Assembly (NCBI RefSeq): GCF_049243985.1
Contig: NC_135369.1
Coordinates: 24,908,765 to 24,972,764 of the forward strand
DNA length: 64,000 nt
Direction of reading: 5' to 3'
Source: Paroedura picta
Taxonomy: Eukaryota > Chordata > Lepidosauria > Squamata > Gekkonidae
Under the pieces are notes generated by a model. That model searched no databases. It was not told the DNA's origin and saw only the letters and a program-made list of their open reading frames with translations. This document shows, piece by piece, positions 24,501 through 32,722 of this stretch (positions are counted from its first letter, which is position 1; every line of letters begins with the position of its first letter). The position numbers and the translations under genes were made by a program.

Positions 24501-25441
24501 TATCTGGAGACACCTGCGTTTTATTTTTCTTTTGGAAGCAATTTCACATTTGCTTGCCAAGCAGGGATGCCAGCCGTAATCCCTGCCAGCCCTCTGGCTA
24601 TTCTCACCTTCCTCCTCCTCAGCGCATCCGTCTTGGCTGCCAGAAGGGCTAACTGGGCCTCCAGTCCTGCAAAGTCTCGCAGCAGCTGCTGGTTCCGGGT
24701 CCGGGCTTGGCTCTCACGCATGCAAAGTTCTGTCCATACCCTACATAGGTCAGCTCTTTGGGTCTTTGGGTGGGGGAGAGATGGGGAAGGTACCTTGGCA
24801 CTAAAGGGGCCCGGAGGAGGGAAAGGCAATGATCCAGCCATTGGAGGGGGAAAACGGAGGGGGGCATTAACAAAAACTATTTTTCTTCTCTGGTATAACA
24901 GAAAATGGACACTTTAAGGGGAAACTGGAAAAGATGCTTCCCCGCAAATTATATGCTCCCTCACAAATGAACACGGGGAAAAATCCTTAATGGCCCCATT
25001 TTACTCCATGCTACCTTGAATGGCCTTCCAACACTGATAAACATGACCTCTTTGCCCACAATTAGCCTCCAACTCTATTGAATACTTACTGTTGTGAGGA
25101 TGAAGGCATTAAAGATGAAACCTCACTTTGCAAAAAAAATTTAAAAAAATGAAGGTTGGGCGTGGCAGGCAACCGTTAATGTCAAAATTAGATCACTTTA
25201 GCAGCCGTTCTGGCCAGCAGGATTTCAGCAACGGCAAACAGCAGAGATTTATCTGGGATAAAGAAGCACCAGGCAGTAGGTCTATTGTAGGTTGGCTGAA
25301 GGAAGGCAGTGGGAAGCAGGGTGGGTGGGAGAATTAAAACTGATCATTGCAGGGGATTTGGAGGGCTGCTGGGTGTTACCTCCTCCTGCTCTTTTCTGCG
25401 AAGGAGAGTCCAGGTTGAGACGTTGCAAACCTCATCTCCAT
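9518..25441 (-). CDS. Kizuna-like centrosomal protein gene, ten predicted exons
   Basis: Ten exons on the - strand join with correct GT/AG sites and matching phases: 25380-25441, 24608-24755, 23279-23350, 18565-19210, 18193-18400, 17178-17888, 17006-17070, 13261-13423, 11511-11548, 9518-9588. The product is about 727 residues (human KIZ, 673). The N-terminal block 'TELCMRESQARTRNQQLLRDF' aligns with KIZ 'KEICESEKKAHTRNQEYLKRF', and 'RDYEEYLQKM' with 'LEYETQIKKM'. The C-terminus 'SEADTDLEAALAPHSN', ending DDFYD, aligns with KIZ 'NSEIEAALRPRNHN', ending DDFYD. The middle is low-complexity, Ser/Glu/Pro-rich and diverged. KIZ is a PLK1 substrate that stabilises mitotic centrosomes; sharing that role is inference. 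The weakest part is exon 1. An alternative is a start at ATG 24841, reading straight into exon 2. Human KIZ is on chromosome 20, so beside GAL3ST3 this looks like a paralogue, but it could be the KIZ orthologue moved. Confidence 0.78.
10084..10313 (+). mobile_element. tRNA-derived SINE, TTC-tailed family
   Basis: It has the head 'tgtggtggttaggagcgctg', the body 'ccagctgggtgaccttgggc' and the tail 'ataagaaccaactcttcttc'. It is near full length and lies in the 3' flank or last intron of the kizuna-like gene. Confidence 0.8.
10823..11100 (-). mobile_element. tRNA-derived SINE, TTC-tailed family
   Basis: The GAA repeat at 10823-10842 is the tail on the - strand. The tRNA-like head ends near 11100 ('aaactggctct' on +). 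Confidence 0.8.
11511..11548 (-). CDS. Kizuna-like gene, exon 9 (38-base micro-exon)
   Basis: Acceptor 'tttcttcttag' and donor 'ccaag|gtgagg' flank an exon encoding DLQGDTMIPNFQ. Phase 2 in and 1 out is the only arrangement that joins exon 8 to the last exon in frame. Confidence 0.68.
12462..12665 (+). mobile_element. tRNA-derived SINE (MIR-like squamate family)
   Basis: It has a diverged head 'tgtagtgcagtacagtggtt', then 'ggagacctgagttcagatta', and the body 'cctacctcaaaggattgttg', 'tgaggataaga'. The same family is at 22495, 40397 and 50700. Confidence 0.6.
12747..13088. mobile_element. Non-autonomous hAT element with 8-bp target duplication
   Basis: The ends 'cagcatttctca' and 'tgagagaacctg' are inverted. 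The flanks GTTTAGTG (12739-12746) and GTTTAGTA (13089-13096) match at 7 of 8 bases. It lies in an intron of the kizuna-like gene. Related copies are at about 37850, 39950 and 61950. Confidence 0.72.
13261..13423 (-). CDS. Kizuna-like gene, exon 8 (poly-Glu tract and DLEAAL motif)
   Basis: After acceptor 'cgaaaaacag' the exon encodes ESIG, a run of about 22 Glu, four Asp, then SEADTDLEAALAPHSNIPETT, ending at 'acaag|gtacat'. DLEAALAP matches the conserved C-terminal EIEAALRP of KIZ. The Glu run is a GAG/GAA triplet tract. Confidence 0.75.
14523..14592. mobile_element. Half copy of the palindromic hAT MITE family
   Basis: 'tggcaggggctcagggtaat' followed by 'tgcagtccatggacatctg' and a 'gaccacccct' end match the right half of the 3968-4103 element. 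Confidence 0.6.
15432..15878. mobile_element. Non-autonomous hAT element (GGTCCCCAACC ends)
   Basis: The ends 'tagcgatccccaacc' and 'ggttggggaccactg' are inverted. The flanks TGCTAGAG (15424-15431) and CGCTAGAG (15879-15886) match at 7 of 8 bases. It lies in an intron of the kizuna-like gene. It shares its ends with the 32200 and 56981 elements. Confidence 0.78.
16189..16225. repeat. (ATTA)n microsatellite
   Basis: About nine uninterrupted 'atta' units are visible in an intron. Confidence 0.85.
17006..17070 (-). CDS. Kizuna-like gene, exon 7
   Basis: This 65-base exon has a strong acceptor tract ('ctttttctttctcctatttaag') and donor 'ggggcag|gtaagc'. Its phase (2 in, 1 out) is exactly what links exon 6 to exon 8. 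It encodes DNSEECQTPSLQSEGPLAIGA. Confidence 0.72.
17178..17888 (-). CDS. Kizuna-like gene, exon 6 (acidic, largest)
   Basis: The 711-base exon lies between 'cccactttcag' and donor 'gagca|gtaagt', phase 2 in and out. It encodes about 237 residues, very rich in Glu, Ser and Gly, ending SDEVVIGPQMYIRSE. It is probably disordered. Confidence 0.75.
18193..18400 (-). CDS. Kizuna-like gene, exon 5
   Basis: The 208-base exon runs from 'cacttccag' to donor 'gaaag|gtacca', phase 1 in and phase 2 out. It encodes a Ser-rich stretch and a basic cluster (RSQRKKTKQK). Confidence 0.7.
18565..19210 (-). CDS. Kizuna-like gene, exon 4
   Basis: A 646-base open exon runs from acceptor 'cacatctag|ggtcca' to donor 'gacg|gtgagg'. 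It starts in phase 0 and ends in phase 1. Reading past the donor gives an unlikely hydrophobic tail, which supports the splice. The product is Ser/Pro-rich without a named domain. Confidence 0.72.
19395..20633 (+). mobile_element. L2-type LINE, 3' part of ORF2 plus 3' UTR
   Basis: The + strand encodes LINE reverse-transcriptase C-terminal sequence: 'LGVILHASLSMEAQV', 'HAMVTSRLDFCNSIYAGLP', 'RILTNTSWRSHIWPAFQQLH', 'FKALCSLDPVYLRDR'. At least one in-frame stop lies between 19690 and 19710. The 3' end 'aaactgccctgagatgagcc', 'gtggtatagaaatataataa' with an AATA-rich tail is typical of L2 elements. A BovB piece interrupts the 3' UTR. Confidence 0.85.
20265..20498 (+). mobile_element. BovB (RTE) LINE 3' end nested in the L2 element
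   Basis: It encodes 'MLGEIEGKRRRGRQRMRWLD', followed by G..TEAVGMNLNGLR and 'VHEVAMGRTRL', the well-known BovB C-terminus, and ends in an AAC repeat. L2 sequence resumes after it, so it inserted later than the L2. Confidence 0.85.
20720..21060 (-). mobile_element. L2-type LINE, 5' part (endonuclease N-terminus)
   Basis: The - strand frame 21034-20729 includes 'LMLCNARSINQKTSTLQIYF' and 'RVDLACMTETWV', matching the start of the LINE endonuclease domain (NARSI...K, ITETW). The sequence to about 21600 may be its 5' UTR. Confidence 0.72.
22495..22712 (+). mobile_element. tRNA-derived SINE (MIR-like squamate family)
   Basis: 'gatctgggagacccaggttc' (B-box region), 'aacctacctcacagggttgt' and 'gtataaataaaat' identify the family. 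Confidence 0.75.
22772..22980. repeat. Fold-back element, short form
   Basis: The left arm 'atgtgagcccaaaggcacct...agatttattcaaggtatgagc' is the inverse of the right arm 'gctcacaccttgaataaaac...aaggtgcctttgggctcaca'. The outer end reads 'cttcagactaacatggctac'. This is one of at least six members in the window. Confidence 0.75.
23279..23350 (-). CDS. Kizuna-like gene, exon 3
   Basis: This is a 72-base phase 0-0 exon between 'gttttag' and 'gtaagtgtt'. It encodes RDYEEYLQKMRGG..., which continues the coiled-coil block as in KIZ. Confidence 0.75.
23785..23969 (-). repeat. GGTTGCCAAC interspersed repeat, partial
   Basis: 'attctatggcattatacccc', 'actgaggtccctcccctg', 'ctccagatatttcccaacct' and 'ggagctggcaaccct' are shared with the copies at 35069, 36566 and 41918. 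It is an unnamed, non-coding medium-length repeat. Confidence 0.65.
24608..24755 (-). CDS. Kizuna-like gene, exon 2 (ARTRNQ coiled-coil block)
   Basis: It encodes 'ADLCRVWTELCMRESQ', then ARTRNQQLLRDF and a heptad-like stretch ending LRRRK, closed by donor 'aag|gtgaga'. The acceptor is uncertain: 'cccaaag|agctg' (24755) and 'atgtag|ggtatgg' both keep frame. The frame is open back to ATG 24841, an alternative start. Confidence 0.72.
25380..25441 (-). CDS. Kizuna-like gene, candidate exon 1
   Basis: ATG 25441 (context accATGg) opens MEMRFATSQPGLSFAEKSRR and ends at donor 'aggag|gtaaca' in phase 2, matching the phase needed by exon 2. The peptide weakly resembles KIZ 'RLGQLQHGLRDSEKKRL'. Moderate support only. 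Confidence 0.45.
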
Positions 25442-26009
25442 GGTGCTCACGACCCATTTCTTATCCAGGTAGAAAGCACCCCTCTCACCAGCCAGCTAAG
25501 TAGTGCACCTCCCTTCCCCATGCCAGTCATCTCTGCCCTGTCTCTTCTCACCACCTCCCCCTTCCTGGTTTGTAATTGGGCCAATCTGGCAGGAAGGAAA
25601 TCTGAAGGATTAGCGAACAAATCTTCCTGCTAAATCTGTAGCTTTCCCTTTGCTGCCCACCGAACCACCTGCATGCCTCTTCTCTCCTGGGGAGGAGAAG
25701 CCAAACAGCTCCAGACAGCTAGAAGAAAACACCCCGTCCCCCAAGACACAAAACACACACTTTGCACCAAGGAGAGAACCAAAGAAAGGCACACTGAGTC
25801 TAACAGGTTTTATTGATCTCCTGTTTCTCCTTGAAGAATGCACAGAGGTGGTCCTTCTGTGTTAAAGGGGGTTAAAATAAGTTCTGGGAGCTGACCCGTG
25901 GGGAGTCTTAGGAGGGGGGCATGGGAGGGATGGGAAGTGAATGGCCAGCCAGGGGAGGAAGAGCAGGGGAATCACTAGGAGAGCCCAAGACGGTAGATGT
26001 GACAGTATC

Positions 26010-26215
26010 AGATGCAAATGTGTAAAGCTACCTTACGCTGAACTGGACCATGGGTCCATCTCAAGGTCAGGTTTGTCTACCCTGACTGGCAGCACCTGTC
26101 CAGGGCCTCAGGAAGAGTGTCTCATCACCTCCCACCTGACCCCTTTAACTGAAGATGACAGGGATTGAACCTGGGACCTTCTGCATGCAAAGCAGATGCT
26201 GCACCAGACCATTTC
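26010..26215 (-). mobile_element. tRNA-derived SINE (second squamate family)
   Basis: On the - strand, 'gcatctgctttgcatgcaga' followed by 'aggtcccaggttcaatccc' is a tRNA-like head with a good B box. The body is shared with the copies at about 14690 and 59565. Confidence 0.65.
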
Positions 26216-26574
26216 CGCAGTTTGGAGTTGTCCATTGCTAAATTTAGAATATAAAATTATGCTTGGCATTCTGCATCTGTGGTTTTCTTCCATCACAGCA
26301 CAGGACTGAATGCGGCCCATGTGTTTTGCATTTTCTTTGGAGGAATAGGCAGTGCCACCTCCTGTCAAATTTTTTAAAAACGATTTTTTAGCTTGTGCAT
26401 GCACAATCACACAATCGTGCAGTAACATAATTTAAAACTAGGGGTCAAGCCATTGCATTCAGGAATACAATGGGTGCTAGACTGGAGTAGGGTGGAAGAA
26501 CTCTGTAGATGGCCTCTCCCTCCCCCCCAGGAAAGGCTGCAGACTGGAGGTCCCCAGGAAGGAACTCACCAGTA

Positions 26575-27900
26575 GGGGCAGCTCTCATGCAGTAAGGATC
26601 TGCAGCCTCTGTGCCTTGGAGGGAAGTGGAAGAAGGAGGGGGTGGTCAGGGGTAGGGGACAGACAGGCAAGCCGGTTGCAGGAGGAGGCACTCAGGGGCG
26701 GGACAGCCGCCCTGAGTGGCACTTAAGCCATGAGACATGCTCCTCCTCCAAGGCCTTACCAGAAATATATTATGTGGAACAGATGTCAGCCACAAAAATG
26801 CAGCATGCAGACACTCTCAGATTGTGAGCCCCCATGATTGAAGTGTAATTTTATGTTCTAATTGTTTTTGTTCCCTTCCTGTAGAAGCCCAGACTTATTG
26901 CAATGCTCCCTCACCCCCTAGATTCAGGAGACACTCAAATCACACAAGCTAGGTTATGTGTGTCTCGTGTGGATGTTTGCTTAATCACCATGCATGCATG
27001 AAGGCAAAGCATGCTGGTTACCATAACATGGCTACATCAGCAAGAAAACTAAGAATAGGGACATTAAATTAAAAAAAAATTCAACATTAGCCTAACAAAA
27101 TTTCAAATCAGGACACAACAACACAACAACATTCTATGAACCAACTTCCCGTTTCATAGAACTGTTTATCTAGAAAAAATGAAAAACTACGACTTCACTA
27201 ATGTCTCTAAACTGCATGGGAGTTCTGGTGGCAAAGAGTGTGATGAACAAATTAAAGTGCCCAATTGCACCTTAAATCCTGAAAGTGCATTTAGATGCTG
27301 GAGGGGAAGACAGCAGGAGGGAATGTGGAATTCTAGTTCTCGACAGCCTTACAACCCCAAATGACTCTCAACACAGATTCAGCTTCATTCCGGAGAATGA
27401 AAACGTCTTCCTATATCAATAGGACAGAAAACAAAACTACATAGGATAACTTTCTGGAACAGTCCCTAAAAGTGAACACAATTGTTACACCAAATTTGCA
27501 TTGTAAAATAATTGTTTTTTTTAAGTGCGGAAAGGGAGTAGTGGGCGGAGTTAATATGTATCCATGACAACACCACTAGAGGCAGGAAAGGAAAACAGAC
27601 TTGAATCCTGAAATTCCTCATTGGATAGCTGTAAATCTCCTTCTGGGAGGGAAGGGGGTACTGCGTATTTTGAAGAGTCATAACCCGCGAGGCACACTGG
27701 GATTGTATTCAGATCTACTCTGTAAAGCCAGATTTTTGTGCAGAAAATTAATTATTCCCCAGGTTAAGACTGCTGAAATGGGATATTACTCAGCTGCGGA
27801 AATGGTCCCAGGGAGCCATGGCCTTTCTACCATGTGAAACTTGATGGGGGCTCACATCAAACATTGATTTAGGTGGTAAGGACAAGAAGAGCCAGATGTA
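26575..27900. other. Intergenic stretch between kizuna-like gene and GAL3ST3
   Basis: I see no convincing exon. A short piece at 26573-26618 (- strand) ends in a good donor ('actg|gtgagt') and has ATG AGA GCT in frame. It could be a non-coding or alternative first exon of the kizuna-like gene, but nothing else supports it. Confidence 0.35.
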
Positions 27901-27928
27901 TGATCAGAACAAGGAAGGGGACATCCAA

Positions 27929-27954
27929 GACAGAGAGAGAGAGAGAGAGAGAGA
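27929..27954. repeat. (GA)n microsatellite
   Basis: About 12 uninterrupted 'ga' units are visible, downstream of GAL3ST3. Confidence 0.85.
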
Positions 27955-28452
27955 TGGGGGGCTGTCACTGCCCCACTATGAGAGATGGGGGCACGGCTAA
28001 TCGGGCTTCTGTACACATCCAGTAACAACCCCCCAAAAGTACAGGAGAAAACAAACCAAACTGGAAGCACCCAGCTGGATTTCAAAGAGCCTGCTTGGCC
28101 AAGCATATTTCACACAGTTTCAGTGCATTCAGAGGAGAGTCCCGCTCATCCATAGGTCTAGGTCCTGAGTTTGTGTAGGGCAAAGCAGGGTCAAGTGTCC
28201 GATAGTTCCAAGGACTCAAGAAGAACCACTGTTGAATCAGCTGGTTCTCCCCACCCCACCTCACCCCACCCTGTGCTCTAGAAACCAAAAGTCCCACCCT
28301 AAGTATTGCAAAAGCTCACAGGATACAGAGAAGCTGGGAAGCCTTCCCACAAGCCCCTAGCTGGCAGGACAGGCTTCAGGGGACACACCTCCAAAGCTGC
28401 AGCATGAGTCAAAGCAGCAGCCTCCCTGGTGCTCCAGCTGCCTCAGGGGAGT

Positions 28453-30268
28453 TCAGGCTCCCTTCAGTGGTGAGTGTCGGGGCGGTCGCAGGAGTCCTCG
28501 AGGCGGGAGAGGCCGGTGGGGGGTAGCCCTCCGTCGGTTCCTCAGACTCTGCTTCCGCAGCAGGTATTGGGAATACTGTACCTCGGGCATGACCAGTTTG
28601 AGGCACTGTTCATCCAAGGGAGGCCCTGAGCCTGGCAAATCATAGCCCACAATATCTACCTTGGCGCTGGGTTGCCAGGGGCGGAGCTCTTTGTTCTTGA
28701 TCTGCATGGCGGGGCGCATCTGGGGCTGGCCCCGAAAGCAGTGGTGTGCCAGGCGCTCACAGGCCTGGTGGAGAGCATGCACCTCTTTCTGCACACAGTC
28801 TCGGCCCACGTCGTTCAACTTCCGCCAGAAGGTAGCGTTGAAGTGGTCGTACAGGTGGGCATCCAGGGCATTCCAGGCGCGGATCTGGGCGGCCAGGCGG
28901 GCTGAAGTGACATTGACCTTGGACTCTGGGCTGCGCATGTTCAGCTTGACATAGAGGATGTCCTCCAGGTCCCATGCCAGGAGACGACGGAGGAGGACCA
29001 ACGACTCATCGAAGTATTCTGCAAGCATGACCAGAGAAAAGATGCTCTCCACTTGGCGGATGAACTCCGGGAGGTACGTGGGGTCACCTGGGCTGTGTTC
29101 AGGGTCGCCCCCCAAGTCATGCACCATGGTATTACGGGCGTACATGGCATACTTCTCGTGGGGTCGGTAATAGCTGTGGGGGTTGTCGAGGAAGACCTCC
29201 ATGGAGCCATTGGGCACCCGCTTGAAGGCGGGACAATACTGATTGTAGTAGCTGAAGAGTGACTCAAACATGGCGACCGGCTCGCGGAGGATGGTGACGT
29301 AGACGGTGTCGTTGGGCATGAGGCGACGCAACTCCTCGCGGTTGAAGCGCAGGTGGCTGGCGATGATGCGAGGGGGGAGGGTGTGCGGGTGCACGAAGCG
29401 GGTCGAGAAGTTGCGGGGGTAGCAGAACTGGTGGCCGTAGGCGTGGTGGGGCAGCGCCACCGTCAGATTGTGCCGCTCGGCAAAGCGGAAGAGAAGGTTT
29501 TGCATGGTGCTGCTGGCCGTCTTGTGGGTCTTCAGGAAGGCCACAGCAGTGTGCTTGGGGCGGAGGGACAGCAGCGGAGCGCAGCTGAAGGATGGCGACT
29601 TCGGGAACCTGCCGGCAGAAACACAGGGTGAGCATCGTCATGCCCTTTCTCTAGCTTCACCCTCCCCCCCCCCAATCCGTCTCTTCAATGTCTTTCCCTC
29701 TGACATTGAAGACACAATGCCTTTCCCTCTGAAGCTGGCCATTCTCCTTGCCCTTCTAGTCTCTCTCCCGCACACATTTTTGGGCCGCCCCCTTTCTGCT
29801 CTCACAATCCCTATGATTTGCATGTGGCCCCACCCTTTCCCTTTTCTCTGCCCTTACCAATGGTTTTCCCCTTGTCTTCTTTGAGCTCCTCCTATTTATC
29901 CCACTTCCTGGACTTTTCCCCTTCTGGTTCCACCCCTTTCCACTCTCAGCTCCTCCACCTTGCCCCATTTTCAGCATGCACCTCAATCACAACTCCCCCC
30001 CCCCCATCAACCCTTTAGTTTTTAATCCTCTCCATCCTTAGTCCTAGGATGGAGTTTCCAAGGACACCTCCCCTTTTCTCATCTCCAGCTCTTTTCTTCT
30101 TAGCCTATCCCCTTCCCGTCTCCTGGCCCTGCCCCCTTACCAGCCAAGGTGGGCACTTTGGCGCAGTAGCAAGGTGCCAGTGCTGAAGGCCAGGAGGAGA
30201 AGGAGGAATGCCTTCTTGCGGGACATCGTCTTGGGACTGTAGAGTACCGAGGGCAGAGGGCAGGCCAT
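28453..30268 (-). CDS. GAL3ST3: Galactose-3-O-sulfotransferase 3
   Basis: Two coding exons (30141-30268 and 28453-29608) join within a Trp codon, ctg|gtaagg to gccggcag|gttc, giving 427 residues; human GAL3ST3 has 431. It is a Golgi type II membrane enzyme that transfers sulfate from PAPS to the 3-OH of terminal galactose on N-acetyllactosamine glycans. A short cytoplasmic stretch (MACPLP...MSRKK) precedes one hydrophobic anchor, about residues 20-36. The PAPS 5'-phosphosulfate loop is 'AFLKTHKTASST' (about 66-77) and the 3'-phosphate motif is 'VTILREPVAMFESLFSYYNQ'. 'FRFAERHNLTVALPH', 'SLVLLRRLLAWDLED', 'LYDHFNATFW', 'VDIVGYDLPG' and 'MPEVQYSQYLLRKQ' are close to human GAL3ST3, more than to GAL3ST1, 2 or 4. 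There are several N-glycosylation sites. The start at 30268 matches human MPPIL by position; ATG 30226 (MSRKK) is the alternative. An acceptor at 30318 ('gcttctgtccag') suggests an upstream 5' UTR exon. The frame looks intact. Confidence 0.95.
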
Positions 30269-30442
30269 GCTGGGGAACCTATCCAGGTGCAGCGCCAGCC
30301 TCACCCAGCAAGGGGCTCCTGGACAGAAGCAGAGCATTAACTGGGCTGCTGAAAGGAGTTGTTGATGTGAATGAATGCCAAACAAAAGTCTAAAGCTGTT
30401 CAACGCCTATAACAGGAACATGGAATGTGAGAAGCACTGAAC

Positions 30443-30601
30443 TAGAGGTGGCCAAACTCTCCAGATGTCCATGGACTATGATTACCATGAGACCCTGCTC
30501 ATGGTTCTTCCCTTGCTAGCCGGTCCTTCTCTTGCTCGCTGGCAGGGACTCCTGCTAACTGAAGTCCATGGACATCTGGAGAGCCACAGTTTGGGCACGG
30601 C
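30443..30601. mobile_element. Diverged member of the palindromic hAT MITE family
   Basis: The left end 'ggtggccaaactctccagatgtccatggac' and the right end 'gaagtccatggacatctgga...cacagtttgggcac' are inverted. The middle has unrelated sequence. Confidence 0.55.
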
Positions 30602-30619
30602 TGTATGAAACCAAGGCTA

Positions 30620-32120
30620 TCATGCCTTGGAGAATACAAGAGTCATTGGAAAAACTGAAGGCAGCAGGAAAAGCAGAAGACCTGGGATGGATGGACCTGA
30701 GGAAGGCTGTTAACAACAGGATGCTTTGGAAGTCAAAATTCCTAGAGCCACCAGATGTCAGAAGCAGTCAGGCTAGACAACACTTAACATATATGTGTGT
30801 GAATGCCACCTAAAACAGAATCAGAGGTTTTGTCACCTTGAGTCTAGAAATATAAATCTTACAGACATTTTGAAGCCATGAGGGCAAAACTGGTTGTTGC
30901 TGTTGTTTAATTATTGGGGAAGGCAAACACTTGGGTAGGGGGAGGAGTGATAACATATGCACTGTTCACTTTCCTATCAAGGAAATTTATTTGAGCGCTT
31001 TTTAACAATATAAAGTGCATCATTAAAATGCCATCCGCATACACAATTTTACCATTTGGCACATTTATGGGCTTTAAAAACATAAATGCTTGTCCTTTTC
31101 AGCAAGCTAAATTGTAGATCCTCGAGAAAGAGCTGCGAACTGCTGCACCTTGTGCTAACATTAGCATTCTGTTGGAAACGGAGGAAAATGTATTGTTTGG
31201 GCAGACTCATAGCATCATAATGGGCCTATCAACACACTGGGATACCACATTATAACACGGCAAACAGAGAATACTTTAATACTGTATTATCAAACATTAC
31301 AGCATATTAATTGTTGGCAGCATTATACCCATTTAAACTATAAACAAACCCTCTAAAGGCATGTCGTATATCACTACAGTATTCACTGGGCCGGATCCTA
31401 GTGCATGAGCAGGGGAAAAATGTACCGAATGGAGTTTCACTTGCGCAAGCAACAGCCCACCAGCTGCGGCAACCCAGAATGCTTTTAACATAATTATTAA
31501 CAAAATAACAGCATGCATGGGGGGGGGAAGGGTTGATGGAATGCGCTACAGACGGTCCACATGATTTTGTTTAATTTGGTTTTGAAATTGGATCAGAAGA
31601 AATGTGTTCTGCCATACTTTGGACATGCAGAATGCACCGTGGAAGAAGATCGCTTTTGCACGGTGTGAGCAGGCAGCAAGGAGTAATTTTAGCCTTTCTA
31701 CTTGGTGCAAGGATACTGAAGCATGCCCAGGAATGATCATCATCTAAGACTGTAACTTGACTTGCATACAATTTTTCATGCTACGTGTTTAGAGGGAGCA
31801 AAACCGTGGCTTAAAAAACATTGCATGAGAAAAGATTTTATGGGTTTGTTTTTGTTTAGGGTTCCCCAAAATTTCCCATTTGCTTCTGTCAGAAGAACTG
31901 AAACCCTTCCTCCCATAATTTTCAGGTCTTCACTTCTCTACAAAATCAACACACACACGTACACAATGCAGGCAGTTCACACATTCAGCAGAGAGACATC
32001 CAGCAATATGAGTCCGGTGGCTGGCAGATTTCAGCAAAAACAGGCTGGCAGCAAAGAAACAAGAGAGCAGTATGTTCATGTAAAACACTGCCAGAGAAGG
32101 GTGAAATCTACTATTGCTAT
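30620..32120. other. No gene recognised
   Basis: AT-rich unique-looking DNA upstream of GAL3ST3. It may hold the GAL3ST3 first exon and promoter, but I see no CpG-rich block or clear donor. Short open frames here have no family resemblance. Confidence 0.4.
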
Positions 32121-32125
32121 TATTA

Positions 32126-32722
32126 TAGGTAAAAGGTAAAAGGTATCCCCTGTGCAAGCACCGGGTCATGTCTGACCCTTGAGGTGACACCCTCTAGAGC
32201 AGTGGTCCCCAACCCGGTGCCGGGCCGCGAAGGCCATGGCGCCGGGCCGCGGCTCCCTCTCCCCGCCCCCCCCTGCAGTAAAAAACTTCCCGGGCCGCAA
32301 GCTTGCGGCCCGGGAAGCTTCTTACTGCGGGAGGGCGGGGAGAGGGAATCAGGGCTGGCTGCGCCCGTGCGGGTGCGGCCTGATGCGTGGGCGCGGCACC
32401 CGGGCGCGGCACCCGGGCGCGCCACGCGGGCGCGCCACGCGGGTGCGGCCCGATGCCCTGCCGGTCCCCAACCTCAGAAAGGTTGGGGACCACTGCTCTA
32501 GAGTTTTCGTGGCAGACTCAATACGGGGTGGTTTGCCAGTGCCTTCCCCAGTCATTACCGTTTTACCCCCCAACAGCAAGCTGGGTACTCATTTTACCGA
32601 CCTTGGAAGGATGGAAGGCTGAGTTGACCTTGAGCTGGCTGCTGGGATCGAACTCCCAGCCTCATGGACAGAGCTCCAGACTGCATGTCAGCTGCCTTAC
32701 CACTCTGCGCCACAAGAGGCTC
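32126..32722 (-). mobile_element. Sauria SINE, near full length, interrupted by a hAT element
   Basis: On the - strand it runs from a tRNA-like head ('gagcctcttgtggcgcagag', 'tggtaaggcagctgacatgc', 'gggagttcgatcccagcagc') through 'ggtaatgactggggaaggca' to the ACCTTT-type tail at 32126. The two parts are 32496-32722 and 32126-32199. Confidence 0.88.
32200..32495. mobile_element. GC-rich non-autonomous hAT element with exact 8-bp target duplication
   Basis: The ends 'cagtggtccccaaccc' and 'aggttggggaccactg' are inverted. The flanks CTCTAGAG (32192-32199 and 32496-32503) are identical. The inside is very GC-rich, with a tandem 'cgggcgcggcac'-type repeat at about 32385-32450. Confidence 0.9.

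Noticed and set aside
24521-24841. 106-residue frame as a complete small protein
   Set aside because: The end of the frame lies past a clear gtgaga donor at 24607. The conserved part continues in frame in the exon at 23279-23350.
26573-26618. Possible extra first exon of the kizuna-like gene
   Set aside because: It has a good donor but no clear acceptor, no similarity to KIZ, and is not needed for a consistent frame.
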